From positions 26,379 through 90,378 of the forward strand of contig JAGNKX010000019.1 in assembly GCA_017999915.1 (NCBI GenBank): a DNA stretch of 64,000 bases, read 5' to 3'. A program made the translations under genes and the position numbers. How positions within the stretch are numbered: the stretch's first letter is position 1; each line of letters begins with the position of its first letter. The DNA is from Spirochaetota bacterium (lineage in GTDB: Bacteria; Spirochaetota; UBA4802; UBA5550). This document shows positions 33,950 through 43,306 of the stretch, one piece after another. The notes below the pieces were generated by a model. That model was given only the letters and a program-made list of their open reading frames with translations, was not told the origin of the DNA and ran no database searches.

Positions 33950-36697
33950 ATGTTCCTGAAATCGCTGGATTTATACGGCTTCAAGTCCTTTGCCGACAAG
34001 ACACAGGTCACCTTTGAGCCGGGAATTACCGTTATAATCGGCCCCAACGGGTGCGGCAAGTCCAACGTCGTCGACGCCATCAAGTGGGTCCTGGGCGAGA
34101 AGCAGGCGAAGAACATCCGCGGCGAAAAGATGGAAGACATCATTTTCGCCGGCACCGAGCAGCGCAAGCAGCTGTCCCTCTCCGAGGTATTCGTCACCAT
34201 CGACAACTCCAACCGGGTCCTCGATTTCGATTCGGACTCGGTCACCGTGGGCCGCCGCATCTTCCGCGACGGCGAGTCCGAATACCTCATCAACAAGTCG
34301 CCGGTGCGCCTCAAGGACGTGGAAAAGCTCTTCATGGACACCGGTATCGGCAAGGCGTCATACTCCGTCATGGAGCAGGGCAAGATGGACCTGATCCTGT
34401 CGACCCGGCCGGAGGACCGCCGCTACATCTTCGAGGAGGCGGCGGGCATCTCCAAGTACAAGTTCCAGAAGAAGGAGTCCCTCAAGAAGCTCACCGAAAC
34501 GAGCGACAACCTTGAGCGCATCAACGATATCATAAAGGAGATCGAGCGCGAGAAGGATTTCAAGTCGAAGCAGGCCGAGACCACCAAGGTATATATCTCC
34601 CTCCGGACCGAGCTCTCCGATCTGGATGTCAGGATCAACACGATCCGCTACCAGGAGCTGTCGAAGAAGCAGGCGAAGATCCAGGAGGATATCGAGCGGC
34701 ACAACATGGAGCGCGAGGCGATATCCTCCCGTGTGTCCACCACCTCGGCCGACAACGAGAAGGACGAAAAGCGCAAGAACGACATACAGCACCAGCTCTT
34801 CGAGCTGGAAAAGCGCCTCCACGCCTACCGGATCCGCGTCGAGGACATCGACGTCAAGACCGAGAAGAACCGGGGCCTCATCGAGGAGGAACAGAATCTC
34901 AAGAAGGGCATTGAGAACAAGATCGTCGAGCGGACAAAGAACCTGGAGCGCCTCCAGGAAGAAAAGCAGAAGAGCGAGCAATCGGGCGTCGAGATAGGAA
35001 AGAAGATCGAGGACGACAAGCAGAAGCTGGCGGCCTTCTTTGCGACGAGGAAGCGGAAGATTGATTCCATCCACGCATCGCGGGACTCCATCGAGGAGAA
35101 GAAGGCCGGCATCAAGAGCGCCGAGGCCGACCTGAAGGAGCTCCAGGCTCTTCTCGAGGAGGTCATCCGGAAGCTGGTCGACGCCATTGAAAAACGCAAG
35201 GCCGAGCTGGAGGGATCGGAGCAGGAGCGGGTCCAGGTGCGGGGCCTCATCCATGACAGGATACGCTCTATCGAGGAGTCCCTCCGCAAGGCCGCGGCCG
35301 ATCTCCGGGGCGGCATGGCCGACAGCGCCCTGGCCGCGCTGGAGGCCGTCGACATGGATTCCCTGAAGCGGGACATCCTGAAATTCGAGAGCTACGAGGA
35401 CGGCTTCCGGTCGATACTTTTCGACAAGACGGGGATCCACGCAGAAAAGGAGAACCTTGACCGGAGGATACGGGAGAAGATAGACGGCATCGAGCGGTTC
35501 CGGAACGAGATAGCCGCCCTGGAGACCCACATCCAGCACGAGCAGACGGAGCTGGAGGACGTCAACCAGATGATCACCCGGGTGGAGAAGGACCTCTCCC
35601 GCAACGAGAACGAGCGGGACTGGATCGAGAAGCACATCCAGTCTCTGTCGACCCAGATCGTGGACTTCAAGAAGCAGATCGACAACTACCGCGAGGAGAT
35701 ACTCCGGGCGGAGAAGAAGATCAAGGAGCTCAATGACGAGATACGGGAATGGGACCAGCGCCTCGTCGAGTTCAACGAGCGGAGCGAATCATTGCTGAAA
35801 GAGATCGCGGAGCTCACGGCCAAGCGCGAGGAGATCGAAAACAAGATCCACGATCGGAAGAACGTGGCCCGCAAGGACGAGGAGGAGCTGCAGCGGATCG
35901 TGGAGAAGATCACCAACCTGGACAAGTCGCAGGTGGAGCTCATCTTCAAAAAAAACAGCATCGAGGAGCACCTCTGGATCGAGTACGAGAAGAAGATCAA
36001 GGATGCAGAAAACCTGAGCGTTATGGAGTCGCAGCTGGAAGGCCTGATGTCCCGCAGCCAGGATATCAAGAAGCAGATACAGGACCTGGGCCCCATCAAC
36101 AACCTCGCCATTGAGGAATACCGCAATCTGAAGAAGCGCTTCGAGTATTACATCAAGCAGAAGAAAGACATAGAGAAGGCCCGGGAGGACATCTTCACCG
36201 TCATAGAGGACATCAACCGCACGTCCATCGAGATGTTCATGGAAACCTTCAAGAGCATACAGAAAAACTTTTCCGATATATTCAGGCAGCTCTTCGAGGG
36301 AGGGGAGGCGGCCATCGAGCTGAACGAGCCGGACAATCCCCTGGAGAGCGGCATCGAGGTCATGATACGCCCGCCGGGGAAAAAGCTGAAAAACATCAAC
36401 CTCCTCTCCGGGGGAGAGAGGGCCCTGACCGCCATAGCCCTTCTTTTCGCGACATACATGGTCAAGCCCTCGCCGTTCTGTTTCCTTGACGAGATCGACG
36501 CGCCTTTGGACGAGCAAAATATAGGCCGCTTTGTAAGGATGCTCAAGGAGTTTGCCCGGGGGTCGCAGTTCATAATCGTCACTCATAATAAGAAAACCAT
36601 GAGCATAGGCGAGACTTTATACGGCGTAACCATGGAAGAACCCGGCGTTTCCAAGCTTGTGTCCATAAAAATGGACAAGATTGAAGGAACTAATTGA
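33950..36697 (+). CDS. smc: Chromosome segregation ATPase SMC (short form)
   Basis: A 915-residue SMC protein. The N-terminal head MFLKSLDLYGFKSFADKT, Walker A GPNGCGKSN and WVLGEKQAKNIRG are clear; the C-terminal head has the signature LLSGGERALTAIALLFA and Walker B FCFLDEIDAPLDEQN. Long coiled coils join them. Canonical bacterial SMCs have about 1150-1200 residues with a globular Gly-rich hinge in the middle; here the middle (about residues 400-510) is short and I see no conserved hinge signature, only a break near AAADLRGGMADSALAALEAV and FRSILFDKTGIHAEKEN. Start ATG 33950 is chosen because it gives the conserved N-terminus; TTG 33938 is in frame upstream. It condenses and segregates DNA with ScpA/ScpB, not encoded here. 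Confidence 0.9.
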   Translation: MFLKSLDLYGFKSFADKTQVTFEPGITVIIGPNGCGKSNVVDAIKWVLGEKQAKNIRGEKMEDIIFAGTEQRKQLSLSEVFVTIDNSNRVLDFDSDSVTVGRRIFRDGESEYLINKSPVRLKDVEKLFMDTGIGKASYSVMEQGKMDLILSTRPEDRRYIFEEAAGISKYKFQKKESLKKLTETSDNLERINDIIKEIEREKDFKSKQAETTKVYISLRTELSDLDVRINTIRYQELSKKQAKIQEDIERHNMEREAISSRVSTTSADNEKDEKRKNDIQHQLFELEKRLHAYRIRVEDIDVKTEKNRGLIEEEQNLKKGIENKIVERTKNLERLQEEKQKSEQSGVEIGKKIEDDKQKLAAFFATRKRKIDSIHASRDSIEEKKAGIKSAEADLKELQALLEEVIRKLVDAIEKRKAELEGSEQERVQVRGLIHDRIRSIEESLRKAAADLRGGMADSALAALEAVDMDSLKRDILKFESYEDGFRSILFDKTGIHAEKENLDRRIREKIDGIERFRNEIAALETHIQHEQTELEDVNQMITRVEKDLSRNENERDWIEKHIQSLSTQIVDFKKQIDNYREEILRAEKKIKELNDEIREWDQRLVEFNERSESLLKEIAELTAKREEIENKIHDRKNVARKDEEELQRIVEKITNLDKSQVELIFKKNSIEEHLWIEYEKKIKDAENLSVMESQLEGLMSRSQDIKKQIQDLGPINNLAIEEYRNLKKRFEYYIKQKKDIEKAREDIFTVIEDINRTSIEMFMETFKSIQKNFSDIFRQLFEGGEAAIELNEPDNPLESGIEVMIRPPGKKLKNINLLSGGERALTAIALLFATYMVKPSPFCFLDEIDAPLDEQNIGRFVRMLKEFARGSQFIIVTHNKKTMSIGETLYGVTMEEPGVSKLVSIKMDKIEGTN

Positions 36698-36704
36698 AAA
36701 AAAC

Positions 36705-36733
36705 TTGACATTTCATATAGATTAATTTAAATT
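36705..36733 (+). promoter_or_regulatory. Promoter of the gene at 36834
   Basis: TTGACA at 36705-36710, a 17-base spacer and TAAATT at 36728-36733. It starts 8 bases after the smc stop and is about 100 bases before the downstream start codon, in AT-rich DNA. Confidence 0.6.
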
Positions 36734-36833
36734 TCTAATTGAGTAGTTGTGTGTATCTAATGACCGCCAGAATTTAGCAAAGGCAACTACCCGGGCTCAT
36801 GATAGCCTGTATCAACACAAAGGAAGGTGTGAA

Positions 36834-37400
36834 ATGAAAGTATCCATTGATGGGATCCTTGGGACAGCCCAAAAGATCAACAGCCAGAAGGAACTGGAAG
36901 AAAACAATCCCAACAAAAAACGAAGCGACGTCAAGACCGATTCGGTTACCATAGGGGGCCGGATCAACACGCGCCTTGACGCCATGGAAACGGAATTCCG
37001 CGAGGTGCAATCGTCACTTACGCGGAACCAGATCGTCCGTGAGGGCATTGATCAGCTCAGGACCGATCTGCAGAAAGGCGCGCCGCAGCAGCAGAACATC
37101 CTCAATAACGTAACCTTCGAGGGGGCCACGGTCCTCCGGAGCTTCGTGGGCGAGGCTTTGTCGGAGCCGCAGCTGAACGCGAAGATGGAGAGCGCCAACA
37201 AGCTCATAAGCGAGGATATTACCAGGCTGAAAAAGCTTCAGGTGGAGCTCGATAATATTACTGCCTCGGACCTGGTCGGCCAGGATCGGCTGAAGAATAT
37301 TGTGTCCAACGTGGATTCGATCTTCACCAGGGCGGGGATGACGAACATCGAGAGCATATCGTCCCTGAGGCCCGATGCCGTTATGAGGCTTATCAAATAG
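36834..37400 (+). CDS. Uncharacterised helical cytoplasmic protein
   Basis: A 188-residue protein starting at ATG 36834, which has AAGGAAGG in good position; the open frame extends upstream without a site. The sequence is polar and mostly helical: KINSQKELEENNPNKKRSDV, then a segment DSVTIGGRINTRLDAMETEF, and heptad-like helices further on (NAKMESANKLISEDITRLKK). There is no signal peptide or membrane helix. The KTDSVTI stretch near a basic N-terminus is mildly reminiscent of flagellar regulatory proteins but this is not enough for a call. It is a single-gene unit with its own strong promoter and a perfect terminator, so it is probably well expressed. Confidence 0.7.
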   Translation: MKVSIDGILGTAQKINSQKELEENNPNKKRSDVKTDSVTIGGRINTRLDAMETEFREVQSSLTRNQIVREGIDQLRTDLQKGAPQQQNILNNVTFEGATVLRSFVGEALSEPQLNAKMESANKLISEDITRLKKLQVELDNITASDLVGQDRLKNIVSNVDSIFTRAGMTNIESISSLRPDAVMRLIK

Positions 37401-37409
37401 CAACTAACT

Positions 37410-37436
37410 AAAAAGGAGGCTTTCGCCTCCTTTTTA
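37410..37436 (+). terminator. Rho-independent terminator
   Basis: AAAAAGGAGGC, tetraloop TTTC, GCCTCCTTTTT. A textbook hairpin with T-run, 9 bases after the stop of the helical protein gene and 8 bases before the next start. Confidence 0.92.
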
Positions 37437-37443
37437 TCATCAC

Positions 37444-38103
37444 ATGGCGCGATTGAGAGAGATGTTTCCTTACGGGCGGAAAAGCCGCCTATCATACCCG
37501 ATATTAATCCTGCTGATTTTTGCGCCCTTTACGGCATACGATCAGGAGAAGCCCTATCTGCTGGTGATAAATCCCTGCTCCGGTCGTTATAATGCTTTCA
37601 TGAAGGATTGGCGCATGCCCTTCAATGGGCGCACCATAAAGGAATGGGCCGCTTCGAAGGGCCTGGATCTCATGAATGACCGGGAGCCCGTTGTGGACGA
37701 TACGGCGGCCTATGTGGGCCCCTACGGGTCGACCATCACCATCAATGGAATGTCCCGTGATGGAAGATACCGTCTGTGGATCGATTTCGTCAGGTTCACA
37801 CCGGGAGAGAAACGCCCCGTGTCCCAGCTGAAGATTTTTGCCTCCGCCCGAAACATGGATTCCCGCTGTATCAGCGTCGTCCGCCCTTCGGACATCGGCG
37901 ATTCCTATTATTTTGTTGATATACCCCAGACTATTTCAGCGCGCGGCGCCGTGGAATTGCGTTTTGTGGAATATGGCGCCTCTTCCGGCAACTGGGGCGT
38001 CTGGGATATTATCGTTTCCGCCGTCGGGGAGCTGCCGCGGCAAGATGATATCCCCAAAGATGAAAGCATCGATCTCAATGTCGATGACAGGATCGTGCAG
38101 TAG
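37444..38103 (+). CDS. Uncharacterised exported protein
   Basis: A 219-residue protein with a basic N-terminus (MARLREMFPYGRKSRLSY), a hydrophobic segment (PILILLIFAPFTAY) serving as signal or anchor, and a beta-rich mature part. Notable stretches: LVINPCSGRYNAFMKDWRMP, PYGSTITINGMSRDGRYRLW and GAVELRFVEYGASSGNWGVW, reminiscent of a jelly-roll or carbohydrate-binding-like sandwich. The start lies close behind the preceding terminator, so its promoter would have to be inside or before that terminator, or a later start (M53 in FMKDWRM is unlikely) is used. No family recognised. Confidence 0.6.
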   Translation: MARLREMFPYGRKSRLSYPILILLIFAPFTAYDQEKPYLLVINPCSGRYNAFMKDWRMPFNGRTIKEWAASKGLDLMNDREPVVDDTAAYVGPYGSTITINGMSRDGRYRLWIDFVRFTPGEKRPVSQLKIFASARNMDSRCISVVRPSDIGDSYYFVDIPQTISARGAVELRFVEYGASSGNWGVWDIIVSAVGELPRQDDIPKDESIDLNVDDRIVQ

Positions 38104-38685
38104 GGCGGATATGTATCACGGCCCCTCACCCCCTGGCCCCTCTCCCATTAAGAAATGAAGTAAGGCGAGGGGGAGTGTTTGCAGGGGAGCCCTCTCCTTT
38201 TTTCAGAGCCTAATGGGAGGCAGCATCTTGTACATCCGTGTACGATGCTGCATGCGCTACATCCTGCCGCTTTGTGCGCATCGCTTGTCCCGCTTGCACT
38301 GAGCTTTGTCGAAGTGAGCGACGTCGAGGGGAGGCGGGATGAGGGATATCGGTGAAAAATGCAGGTAAACAAGTACTTCCGTGCCAAAGCCGTTCCAACT
38401 CCGCAATAAAAAGCCATTAAGCGAAAAATATGTTGCTCTGACCCCGCCTCATCAAGAGGAAAAATATCCACTTTTCCCGGTCCGTCGGTGTTTGGATTAA
38501 TTTATAAAAAAAAAAGAATATTTTTTGACAAAAAAAAGGGGTGATATTTTCTGATTCACATATTTACGCTACTTGAAAAAAGTGTTATTTTAATAAAAAG
38601 CATTGCAGAACATCGACCTGACCGGCGAAACCCGCCGGTATTCCGAAGGCGCTGAATTTACTATTTGTGAAAGCAGGGTGGGGTT
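38104..38685. repeat. Repeat-rich intergenic region without genes
   Basis: This 580-base stretch holds degraded dispersed repeats: a CCCTCACCCCCTGGCCCCTC / GAGGGGGAG pair (about 38122-38175), a CACTGAGCTTTGTCGAAGTG palindrome (about 38297-38316), and a TTGCTCTGACCCC motif at 38433-38445. The last 170 bases are AT-rich and contain TTGACA at 38525 and TTATTTTAATAA at 38585-38596, which probably belong to the promoter region of the gene at 38686. No open frame here looks like protein. Confidence 0.6.
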
Positions 38686-39045
38686 ATGGCCAAGGACTTC
38701 CATGAAAAAGATTACGATGATGAAGTGTACGAAGACGACTATTACGAAGAGCATTACGAAGAGGAAGAACTAGCGGATGAGTCCGATCTCATCGAGGATG
38801 AGGAAGGAGAGGGCCGTATCGTCGACGAAGAGGCGGAAGAAGAAGCCAAGGGAGATGGCGACGAGGAGCTCGAAGAGGTCGGATTTGACGATGACGACAC
38901 CAAGAAGGTCACCGTGAGCTATGCCTGCGAGGAATGCGATTACCGCTGGGATGATATCGTAATTAAAAAGAAGAACGTTATCGAAGACGAAGAGCCCGAT
39001 GTCATCTGCCCGATGTGCGGCTCCATGAACGTCACCCTTATATGA
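38686..39045 (+). CDS. Acidic N-terminal tail / C-terminal zinc-ribbon protein
   Basis: A 119-residue protein in two parts. Residues about 5-75 are extremely acidic (for example [20 protein letters not shown]), with hardly any basic residues. The C-terminal 40 residues form a zinc ribbon with two CxxC knuckles, [10 protein letters not shown] and [10 protein letters not shown] strong GGGTGGGG site precedes the ATG. The stop is 1 base before the uvrA start, so the two genes are almost certainly co-translated. A role with UvrA (DNA-mimic, zinc-ribbon adaptor or regulator) is an inference from position only. Similar short zinc-ribbon ORFs are known in spirochaetes; their function is unknown to me. 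Confidence 0.75.
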   Translation: MAKDFHEKDYDDEVYEDDYYEEHYEEEELADESDLIEDEEGEGRIVDEEAEEEAKGDGDEELEEVGFDDDDTKKVTVSYACEECDYRWDDIVIKKKNVIEDEEPDVICPMCGSMNVTLI

Positions 39046-39046
39046 T

Positions 39047-41881
39047 ATGAGCAGCCGGTCCATTGTTATCAAGGGAGCGCGCGAGCACAATCTCAAGAAC
39101 ATATCACTGGAAATCCCGCGGGACAAGCTTGTTGTCCTGACGGGCCTCTCCGGTTCCGGAAAATCCTCACTTGCCTTTGACACCATTTACGCGGAAGGAC
39201 AGCGCCGCTACGTGGAGTCGCTTTCCTCGTACGCGCGGCAGTTCCTCGGGCTGATGGAAAAGCCCGACGTGGACTACATCGACGGCCTTTCCCCGGCCAT
39301 ATCCATCGAACAGAAGACGACGCACCGCAACCCGCGGTCCACCGTGGGCACGGTCACCGAGATATACGACTACTTCAGGCTCCTGTACGCCCGCGTCGGC
39401 GTGCCCCACTGCCACCGGTGCGGCAGGAAGATATCCTCCCAGTCCCTTGACCAGATCGTTGAGAACCTGATGACCTACGGGGCCGGGACGAAGGTGCAGG
39501 TCCTGGCGCCCCTGGTGCGGGGCCGCAAGGGCGAACACGCGGACAAGCTCGAGCAGGCCCGGAAAAAGGGCTTCGTGAGGGTCCGCGTCGACGGACAGGT
39601 GCGGGAGCTCGAGGAGGAGATCAGGCTCGACAAGAACAAGAAGCACTCCCTGGACGTCATCGTGGACCGCATCGTGATCAAGGACGGGGTGCGGCCGCGC
39701 CTGGCCGAATCGGTCGAGACGGCCATGGAGATCGGAGAGGGCCTCGTGACCGTCCTGACCGGCGGCGCCGGCGAGACCGAGCGCCTTTTCTCGTCGAAGC
39801 TATCCTGCACCGAATGCGGCATATCCATGCCGGAGCTTTCGCCGCGGATGTTCTCTTTCAACAGCCCCTACGGCGCCTGCCCGGCCTGCGGCGGCCTGGG
39901 CTATATCATGCAGTTCGACCCCGATCTCATCGTCTCCGACCCGGACCTCTCCCTCTACGACGGCGTCCTGGAGGTCTGGGGCAAGACCACCAGCTACTGG
40001 TACCTGGAGCAGATCAAGAACCTCGAGAAGAATTTCGGCTTTGACGCCCACACGCCCTGGAAGAAGCTCCCGAAAAAGATCAAGGACATCATCCTCTACG
40101 GGTCCGAGGGCAAGAAAATCGATTACCAGGTGAAGCGCGAGAACGCGGAGTACCGCTTCACCCGGGCCTTCGAGGGCGTCATCCCGAACCTCCACCGCCG
40201 CTACATGGAGACCAAGTCCGAGGACATGCGCATCTGGATGGAGAGCTACATGTCCAACACCCTCTGCGGCGAGTGCGGCGGGAAGCGGCTCAGGCCGGAG
40301 AGCCTCGCCGTGAGGGTGGCGGGGCACACCATAGACCAGGTCACGGGCCGGTCCATCGGCGACGCCTGGCGCCTCTTCCAGGACCTGGACCTCACGGACA
40401 CGGAGAAGAAGATCGCGGAGCAGATCATGAAGGAGATCAGGGTGCGCCTCAAGTTCCTCACCGACGTGGGGATCGACTACATCACCCTGGACCGGGCGGC
40501 CGGAACACTCTCCGGCGGGGAGTCGCAGCGCATACGCCTGGCCACCCAGATCGGGTCGAGCCTCACCGGCGTCCTCTACGTTCTGGACGAGCCGAGCATC
40601 GGCCTCCACCAGCGCGACAACCGGAAGCTCCTGGCCACGTTGAAGCGCCTCCGCGACCTGGGAAACACGGTCATCGTGGTGGAGCACGACGAGGACACCA
40701 TCCGCGAGGCGGACTACGTGGTGGACCTGGGGCCCGGCGCCGGACTTCATGGCGGCTACGTGGTGGCCCTGGGGACCCCGGCCGAGATCGAGGCCGACAA
40801 GAAATCCCTCACCGGGCGATACCTGGCCGGTGAGAGCTTCATCCCGGTCCCGGCGTCGCGCCGCGAGGCGGCGGATCATATCGAGATCCAGGGCGTGAAG
40901 GAGAACAATCTTAAAAACATCAGCGTGAAGTTCCCACTGGGGGTCCTCTGCGCCGTGACCGGCGTGTCCGGGTCGGGGAAGTCGACACTGGTGATCGATA
41001 TCCTTTTCAAGGCACTGTCGTCGCTGGTAATGAAATCCAAGGAGCACCCGGGAAAATTCGACAAATTCGTCGGCATCGAGAAGATCGACAAGGTGATCGA
41101 CATCGACCAGTCCCCCATCGGGCGGACGCCGCGGTCCAATCCCGCGACCTACACGGGGCTGTTCACGCCGATACGCGACCTTTTCGCGAAGCTGCCCGAC
41201 TCGAAGCTGCGGGGCTACCAGCCGGGGCGCTTCTCCTTCAATGTTTCCGGGGGGCGGTGCGAGTCGTGCTTCGGCGACGGCGTCATCAAGATCGAGATGC
41301 ATTTCCTGCCCGACGTGTACATCACCTGCGACGTGTGCAAGGGAAGGCGCTACAACCACGAGACCCTGGAGGTGCGCTACAAGGGAAAGAACATCTACGA
41401 GGTCCTGGAGATGACCGTGGAGGAGGCCCTCGAGTTCTTCAGCGCGGTGCCGGCGATCCGCGGGAAGCTCGACACGCTGAACCGCGTGGGCCTCGGCTAC
41501 ATCAAGCTGGGCCAGCCCGCCACGACCCTGTCGGGCGGCGAGGCCCAGCGGGTCAAGCTTTCGGCGGAGCTTTCCAAGCGCGCCACGGGACGCACCATCT
41601 ACCTCCTTGATGAGCCCACCACGGGACTTCATTTCGCCGATATACAGCGTCTCATCGACGTGCTCCAGTCGCTGGTGGACAAGGGGAACACGGTGATAGT
41701 GATCGAGCACAACCTGGACGTCATCAAGACCGCCGACTGGATAATCGACCTGGGGCCGGAGGGGGGAGACGACGGCGGCACCGTTGTCGCCGCCGGCACG
41801 CCGGAGGATATCGTGCGCGTGAAGGAGTCCTACACCGGGCAGTTCCTCAAGAAGACCCTGAAACAGAAAGCGCCGCGGTAG
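39047..41881 (+). CDS. uvrA: UvrABC excinuclease subunit A
   Basis: A 944-residue nucleotide excision repair ATPase that recognises damaged DNA with UvrB. Two ABC modules are present: Walker [16 protein letters not shown] and [15 protein letters not shown], signature motifs [17 protein letters not shown] and [17 protein letters not shown]. Zinc-binding Cys pairs occur in [11 protein letters not shown]...CPACGG and CESCFGDG...[10 protein letters not shown]. Length is normal. It starts 1 base after the acidic zinc-ribbon gene and ends at a hairpin shared with the convergent enolase-superfamily gene. uvrB and uvrC are not in the window. Confidence 0.97.
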   Translation: MSSRSIVIKGAREHNLKNISLEIPRDKLVVLTGLSGSGKSSLAFDTIYAEGQRRYVESLSSYARQFLGLMEKPDVDYIDGLSPAISIEQKTTHRNPRSTVGTVTEIYDYFRLLYARVGVPHCHRCGRKISSQSLDQIVENLMTYGAGTKVQVLAPLVRGRKGEHADKLEQARKKGFVRVRVDGQVRELEEEIRLDKNKKHSLDVIVDRIVIKDGVRPRLAESVETAMEIGEGLVTVLTGGAGETERLFSSKLSCTECGISMPELSPRMFSFNSPYGACPACGGLGYIMQFDPDLIVSDPDLSLYDGVLEVWGKTTSYWYLEQIKNLEKNFGFDAHTPWKKLPKKIKDIILYGSEGKKIDYQVKRENAEYRFTRAFEGVIPNLHRRYMETKSEDMRIWMESYMSNTLCGECGGKRLRPESLAVRVAGHTIDQVTGRSIGDAWRLFQDLDLTDTEKKIAEQIMKEIRVRLKFLTDVGIDYITLDRAAGTLSGGESQRIRLATQIGSSLTGVLYVLDEPSIGLHQRDNRKLLATLKRLRDLGNTVIVVEHDEDTIREADYVVDLGPGAGLHGGYVVALGTPAEIEADKKSLTGRYLAGESFIPVPASRREAADHIEIQGVKENNLKNISVKFPLGVLCAVTGVSGSGKSTLVIDILFKALSSLVMKSKEHPGKFDKFVGIEKIDKVIDIDQSPIGRTPRSNPATYTGLFTPIRDLFAKLPDSKLRGYQPGRFSFNVSGGRCESCFGDGVIKIEMHFLPDVYITCDVCKGRRYNHETLEVRYKGKNIYEVLEMTVEEALEFFSAVPAIRGKLDTLNRVGLGYIKLGQPATTLSGGEAQRVKLSAELSKRATGRTIYLLDEPTTGLHFADIQRLIDVLQSLVDKGNTVIVIEHNLDVIKTADWIIDLGPEGGDDGGTVVAAGTPEDIVRVKESYTGQFLKKTLKQKAPR

Positions 41882-41889
41882 TCAGGGCT

Positions 41890-41915
41890 TAACCAGGGGT
41901 TTAAGCCCCTGGTTA
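41890..41915. terminator. Hairpin between convergent uvrA and enolase-superfamily genes
   Basis: TAACCAGGGG and CCCCTGGTTA form a 10-bp stem around TTTAAG. It lies 9 bases after the uvrA stop and may end transcription from both sides. The GGGGTTTAAGCCCC core resembles the palindromes at 14245 and 33906; ACCCCGGGTTACC follows directly. Confidence 0.6.
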
Positions 41916-41936
41916 CCCCGGGTTACCACACTACTT

Positions 41937-43157
41937 CTATCCCTTTCTCTTCTTCAGCTCCAGGGCCGTTTTAAGCCCCTTGTCGCGGATGACCTTGATC
42001 TTGAGGCCCGTTTCAGTGAGCTTGAAGAACCGCTTGCCGTATTTTCGGAGCATAGCCTTGTCTATGGTGAACCCGAGCCCCGGTTTTGTGAAGGGCTGGA
42101 GCATGGCATTCTTGTCCGGGATGATCGGGTCGATGATGCCTTCCCTGAACTCCGGAATCCATGAGGGCGGCTCGTAGGGATATTCCAGCGGCAGGGAGTT
42201 ATCCCTGTCGGCGAGGACCATGTTCCAATTGACGTAAAAGCCGATGCCGTTGGTCCAGGTGTGGGGCGTGTAGTACCGCTTTTTCTCGTGGCACATGTCT
42301 ATGACCTTCTTCACCTGGGCTATGCCGCCGGCGAAGGTGGCGTCGGGCTGGTAGATGTGAAAGCAATCCTTCTCGAACATGATCTTTATCTCGTCCCAGC
42401 CATAGTTCAGCTCCGCGCCGGATATCTTCACCTTTGAATATTTTTTCAGGGCCGCGTTGCCGCTGTAATCCCGCGAATCCAGGGGCTCCTCCAGCCAATC
42501 GATCCCGTTCCGGTGGCAGGCGTCGGCGAACTTTTTCGCACGGGCCAGGTCCCAAGCGGGGACCTTGTCCACGATCGTGACAAGCCACCCCTGGTTGGCG
42601 TCGACACCAAGACTGAAGTCCTTCCCGATTTTTTTCCTGACGGTCTCGATCTGCCGGATGTCGTCTTTCAGCTCGACGCTCTTGACCCGCAGCTTGGCGC
42701 AGCGGTATCCCATTTCCCGTATCGCCATGATCTCCTCGGCCCGCTTGTCCGGATCGTGCATCTCCCCGGTGGAGCAGTACACTTCCACCGGCCGCGCCCT
42801 GCCGCCGAGGAGCTCGTACACCGGCTTTCCTTCCTTCTTGCCGATGATGTCCCAGCAGGCCGGCTCTATCCAGAAGTTCCTCCACCCCAGGATACCCGCC
42901 TGCTTCAGGAGGTCCTGCACCCTGCCGATATCGGTGGGGTCCGCGCCCATCAGGTAGCCTCCCAGGAGATCGCCGAGGCCTTCCCGCTCCGTGCCCATGG
43001 CGGACCCGGCGCCGTATCCTTCGATGCCGTCATCCGTCACGAGCTTGATCAGGGTGAACCTGTTGTGGGTCTGGGGGTAGCCCGGGATCCAGGTGGGCCA
43101 GAAGGTCTCCCTGAGGGGGATTGAAACATGGTAGAGCTCGATTCGTGTAATTTTCAT
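41937..43157 (-). CDS. Enolase-superfamily enzyme, mandelate racemase / sugar-acid dehydratase type
   Basis: A 406-residue enzyme. The N-terminal capping domain begins MKITRIELYHVSIPLRETFW; the TIM barrel carries the catalytic K-x-K (KLRVK), metal ligands Asp in GVDANQGW, Glu in WLEEPLD and Glu in SGAELNYG, and a His in YTPHTWTNG. This set places it in the mandelate racemase subgroup, which abstracts a proton next to a carboxylate; sugar-acid dehydration is the commonest activity but the substrate cannot be named. AGGAGG lies about 8 bases before the ATG. A perfect 34-bp palindrome sits just upstream and a GntR regulator is encoded divergently, so the gene is probably induced by its substrate. 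Confidence 0.87.
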   Translation of the reverse strand: MKITRIELYHVSIPLRETFWPTWIPGYPQTHNRFTLIKLVTDDGIEGYGAGSAMGTEREGLGDLLGGYLMGADPTDIGRVQDLLKQAGILGWRNFWIEPACWDIIGKKEGKPVYELLGGRARPVEVYCSTGEMHDPDKRAEEIMAIREMGYRCAKLRVKSVELKDDIRQIETVRKKIGKDFSLGVDANQGWLVTIVDKVPAWDLARAKKFADACHRNGIDWLEEPLDSRDYSGNAALKKYSKVKISGAELNYGWDEIKIMFEKDCFHIYQPDATFAGGIAQVKKVIDMCHEKKRYYTPHTWTNGIGFYVNWNMVLADRDNSLPLEYPYEPPSWIPEFREGIIDPIIPDKNAMLQPFTKPGLGFTIDKAMLRKYGKRFFKLTETGLKIKVIRDKGLKTALELKKRKG

Positions 43158-43183
43158 TGCAATTCCTCCTGCGTTTTGTTTAA

Positions 43184-43217
43184 CTGGTTATACCAATTAA
43201 TTAATTGGTATAACCAG
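43184..43217. promoter_or_regulatory. Perfect 34-bp palindromic operator for the GntR regulator
   Basis: Bases 43184-43200 are the exact reverse complement of 43201-43217. Each half holds TGGTTATACCA, which matches the TGGT-N3-ACCA form of operators of the FadR/PdhR branch of GntR regulators. The site is 26 bases upstream of the enolase-superfamily start and about 90 upstream of the GntR start, so it can control both genes. The two sub-sites are centred 21 bases apart, two helical turns. Confidence 0.8.
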
Positions 43218-43306
43218 ATGTCAAGAATTTTACTTGCCAGCGCGTCGCAGGGGCGCTGAATGGGCTTAAGGCCGAAGCGGCCATGAACGGAACGAGGATG
43301 GGTGCC

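Noticed and set aside
39800..41710. 636-residue minus-strand frame inside uvrA
   Set aside because: A shadow of the highly conserved uvrA frame; composition rich in His, Val and Leu without any domain.
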